Origin: Brevundimonas sp.
GTDB taxonomy: Bacteria > Pseudomonadota > Alphaproteobacteria > Caulobacterales > Caulobacteraceae
Assembly: GCF_031082345.1 (NCBI RefSeq)
Contig: NZ_JAVHLH010000154.1
Location: forward strand, 1-6,984
Direction of reading: 5' to 3'
DNA: 6,984 nt
Positions 5,013-6,984 of this stretch are shown one piece after another; positions within the stretch are counted from its first letter, which is position 1, and every line of letters begins with the position of its first letter. The notes below the pieces were generated by a model that saw only the letters and a program-made list of their open reading frames with translations, was not told the DNA's origin and did not search any database. The translations under genes and the position numbers were made by a program.

Positions 5013-6344
5013 GTGAAGTCGATCACATCGTTGCTGGCGGCGACCGCCATATTTCTGGCCGGCGGGGCTGTGGCGCAAACCCCCGCCGCTGCTCCGGTTT
5101 CGCCCCCCGGGGGAACCACGTTCGTGCAAGTGGGGCGGCTTCTGGCCGATCCGGAGACCGGCGTTGTGCAACGCGGTAAAACTCTCGTGATCAGAGGGAA
5201 CCAGATCGAGCAGGTCCTCGATGGCTTCGTCGATTCTGCCTACATCGGCGCCACAATCGATCTGCGCGACGCCTTCGTCCTGCCTGGACTGATCGACAGC
5301 CACGTCCACCTGACCAGCCAGCAGAACCCGAACGGGCGGCTGGAGGCGGTGACGCTTTCGAACGCGGACCGCGGCTTCGTCGGAGCGCGGCATGCGCGGC
5401 GGACCCTTATGGCCGGCTTCACCACGGTGGCCGATCTGGGCGGGCAGAATGAGGCGGTGTTCGCGCTGCGCGACGCCATCCGGCGCGGCGACGTGCCGGG
5501 ACCGCGGGTGATCGCCTCGGGCAGTTCGGTGTCGATCCACGGCGGCCACGGCGACGCCAACGGCTACCGCGACGACGTCCTGCACCTGCTGTCGTCCGAG
5601 AGCGTCTGCTCGGGTCCGGAGGACTGTATGCGGGCGGTGCGGACCCAGGTGCGCTCGGGCGCCGACATCATCAAGATCACCGCCACGGGCGGGGTGCTGT
5701 CGAACACGGCGGCGGGGCTGGGGCAGCAGTTCTCCGACGCCGAACTGGCGGCCATCGTCGACGCCGGCCACCGGATGGGGCGTCAGGTCACCGCCCACGC
5801 CCACGGCGGCGACGGGATCAACAGCTTCCTGCGCGCCGGCGGCGACTCGATCGAGCACGGGACCTATCTGGACGACGAGTCGATCCGGCTGATGCGGCGC
5901 GAGGGCGTCTATCTGGTGCCGACCCTGATGGCCGGAGACTATGTGGCGCGGGTGGCCTCCGGGCCGGACAATTTCTTCACCCCGGCGCAGACGGCCAAGG
6001 CGCTGGAGGCGGGACCGCTGATGCTGGCCATGGCCGGGCGGGCCCACGAGGGCGGGGTGCGGATCGCCTTCGGCACCGACAGCGGGGTCTCGGCCCACGG
6101 CGACAACGCCCAGGAGTTCGCCCTGCTGGTGCGGGCCGGGATGACGCCGCTGGAGGCCATCCAGTCGGCCACCGTGAACGCGGCGACGCACCTGCGCCTC
6201 GAGGACGAGGCCGGCCGGATCGCGCCGGGGATGCCGGCGGATCTGATCGCGGTGTCGGGCGACCCCTTGGCCGACGTGACCGAGCTGGAGCGGGTGAGGT
6301 TCGTGATGAAGGGTGGGGTGGTCTACCGAGGCGACGACCGGTGA
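5013..6344 (+). CDS. Secreted metal-dependent amidohydrolase (imidazolonepropionase-like, Cc2672-type peptidase)
   Basis: This predicted periplasmic hydrolase of the amidohydrolase superfamily is 443 residues from the chosen start. A signal peptide (KSITSLLAATAIFLAGGAVA, cleavage after AVA at 19-21) precedes a small beta-sandwich strand and the TIM barrel. The binuclear metal site is complete: H97-x-H99 in LPGLIDSHVHL, Lys221 in IIKITATGG as the probable carboxylated lysine, His262/His264 in TAHAHGG, His282 in IEHG and Asp356 in FGTDSG. The C-terminus has the usual GRIAPGMPADLIAV closing motif. The set resembles Caulobacter Cc2672 and relatives, which remove C-terminal Arg or Lys from peptides, but substrate is inferred only. 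GTG at 5013 is chosen because GGAGG lies five bases upstream and the signal peptide begins there; the frame is open further upstream but only as shadow. The 124 bp to the divergent transpeptidase gene show no promoter I can defend. Confidence 0.88.
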   Translation: MKSITSLLAATAIFLAGGAVAQTPAAAPVSPPGGTTFVQVGRLLADPETGVVQRGKTLVIRGNQIEQVLDGFVDSAYIGATIDLRDAFVLPGLIDSHVHLTSQQNPNGRLEAVTLSNADRGFVGARHARRTLMAGFTTVADLGGQNEAVFALRDAIRRGDVPGPRVIASGSSVSIHGGHGDANGYRDDVLHLLSSESVCSGPEDCMRAVRTQVRSGADIIKITATGGVLSNTAAGLGQQFSDAELAAIVDAGHRMGRQVTAHAHGGDGINSFLRAGGDSIEHGTYLDDESIRLMRREGVYLVPTLMAGDYVARVASGPDNFFTPAQTAKALEAGPLMLAMAGRAHEGGVRIAFGTDSGVSAHGDNAQEFALLVRAGMTPLEAIQSATVNAATHLRLEDEAGRIAPGMPADLIAVSGDPLADVTELERVRFVMKGGVVYRGDDR

Positions 6345-6778
6345 GGCGTGTCGAAGCGGTCCTGCTACTGACGTTGGTCGGCGGTCTGCTGGCGGCGTGC
6401 CTGGGCGGCTGGGGGTTCGTTCACGACGAGCCGCTGGCCGGCCCGTATCGGCTTGTGGCGGTGGTTGCCCGGGATCAAATGATTGTCTGTCGCTCGCTCG
6501 AGGGCGGGGGGTGCAGTGGCGATGGATTGCCCGATCAGACGGTTTTCGCCGCCGGCGCGGACGAGCGCTTCATCGTAATCGCCAGACATCCGTCGGGGCC
6601 GTTTGAAGTCAGGCAGCCCGGCGTCACCGAATACTATTTCTGGAAGCGTGACCCCGACGAAGCGCAGAGCAGGTTCCGTCCGGATGTCCGGGGACCGTAC
6701 GATGGTGTGGCTTTTGAACGCGAGAAGGCGCGGCTGGTGCTCCCTTCATTCTCGGTGATCTTTGAGGATCTGCAGTAG
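6341..6778 (+). CDS. Hypothetical lipoprotein, 145 residues
   Basis: The product has a hydrophobic N-terminus with lipobox LAAC at 17-20, so it is probably lipid-anchored at Cys20 and periplasm-facing. The mature part begins GGWGFVHDEPLAGPYRLVAV and continues with QTVFAAGADERFIVIARHP (about 65-83), then EYYFWKRDPDE (about 96-106) and a C-terminal strand ending in FEDLQ. The layout is short beta strands with the pattern W-x-x-x-x-D-E-P-L-x-G-x-Y. I do not assign a family; a small DUF3997-like lipoprotein is a guess. The GTG start overlaps the amidohydrolase stop as GTGA, so the two are very likely cotranscribed and translationally coupled. Codon use is less GC3-biased than in purD (for example GTA, AGA, CAT, TTT and GAA in a row around 6575-6610). 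This may indicate later acquisition or low expression. Confidence 0.7.
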   Translation: MRRVEAVLLLTLVGGLLAACLGGWGFVHDEPLAGPYRLVAVVARDQMIVCRSLEGGGCSGDGLPDQTVFAAGADERFIVIARHPSGPFEVRQPGVTEYYFWKRDPDEAQSRFRPDVRGPYDGVAFEREKARLVLPSFSVIFEDLQ

Positions 6779-6783
6779 AGGTT

Positions 6784-6984
6784 CTACAGCGCCCCAAGCA
6801 GCAGCCGCTGAAACCCCGCCTCGTCGTCGAAGCTGGCCTTGACCGGCCATGAGACGACCCGGGCGCGCCACTCGGGCGACAGGCGGAACCAGTCCTTCTC
6901 GGTGGTGATCAGGCGGCCGTGGGCGCGCTCGGCGTGCTCGGCGAGGAAGCGCAGGTCGGCGTCGCGGAAGGCGGCGTGGTCGGG
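6784..6984 (-). CDS. lpxK: Tetraacyldisaccharide 4'-kinase, C-terminal part
   Basis: This is the last 66 residues of LpxK, the inner-membrane-associated kinase that phosphorylates the 4' position of tetraacyldisaccharide 1-phosphate during lipid A synthesis. The right edge of the window cuts it, so the catalytic P-loop is outside. Visible signature residues are PDHAAFRDADLRFLAEHAER, then LITTEKDWFRLSPEW, then a final VVSWPVKASFDD strand and a leucine-rich end. The order H-x-x-F-x-x-x-D-L, then TTEKD-x-x-R-L-x-P, then W-P-V is the family's C-terminal pattern. The TTEKD motif is the strongest single clue. The TAG stop is five bases from the stop of the plus-strand lipoprotein gene, so these genes converge with no room for a terminator. 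Confidence 0.88.
   Translation of the reverse strand, partial: PDHAAFRDADLRFLAEHAERAHGRLITTEKDWFRLSPEWRARVVSWPVKASFDDEAGFQRLLLGAL

Noticed and set aside
4929..6191. 420-residue minus-strand open frame
   Set aside because: It is antisense to the amidohydrolase, whose metal-site motifs establish the coding strand.
1..6984. CRISPR array, tRNA, rRNA, insertion sequence or attachment site
   Set aside because: No regularly spaced repeats, tRNA-like fold, rRNA core sequence, transposase motif or flanking target duplication was seen.

Overview
The window is high-GC, densely packed bacterial chromosome from a Gram-negative alphaproteobacterium, most likely a Caulobacterales member such as Brevundimonas or Caulobacter. 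The evidence is strong G/C preference at third codon positions, several predicted lipoproteins, a lipid A kinase gene (lpxK), a DUF3313 lipoprotein, a secreted amidohydrolase of the Caulobacter Cc2672 type, and a possible GCTANA-type -10 element. The genus assignment is inference. No phage, insertion sequence, CRISPR array, tRNA or rRNA is visible.

Layout, left to right. Positions 1-286 carry the 3' end of a DUF6064 membrane protein gene. Facing it on the minus strand (about 413-285) is a short stretch that reads like the N-terminal part of a GNAT acetyltransferase and appears to be a gene remnant. At 494-1279 (+) is a DUF3313-type lipoprotein, followed by an unrecognised 121-residue protein (1355-1720, +). 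It converges with an unrecognised 74-residue protein (1747-1971, -), which is divergent from a 51-residue single-pass membrane protein (2113-2268, +). A leader with tandem inverted repeats precedes purD (2371-3663, +), the second committed step of purine synthesis.

Downstream of purD is a two-gene type II toxin-antitoxin module: a small acidic antitoxin (3736-3927) overlaps a ParE/RelE-like toxin (3915-4190). A 14-bp perfect palindrome lies upstream and could be the autoregulatory operator. The toxin gene ends tail-to-tail with an L,D-transpeptidase-type lipoprotein gene (4888-4187, -); the two opposite-strand stop codons share one CTAG. Divergent from the transpeptidase is a secreted metal-dependent amidohydrolase (5013-6344, +), whose stop overlaps the GTG start of a 145-residue lipoprotein (6341-6778, +). 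At the right edge the 3' end of lpxK (6984-6784, -) converges on that lipoprotein.

Much of the protein content acts at the envelope: three lipoproteins, a cell-wall enzyme, a periplasmic amidohydrolase, two membrane proteins and lipid A synthesis. purD and the toxin-antitoxin pair are the cytoplasmic exceptions. I see no convincing multigene novel system. The points most worth a second look are the GNAT remnant, the palindrome and apparently leaderless start of the TA module, the interlocked toxin/transpeptidase 3' ends, and the tandem hairpins in the purD leader.
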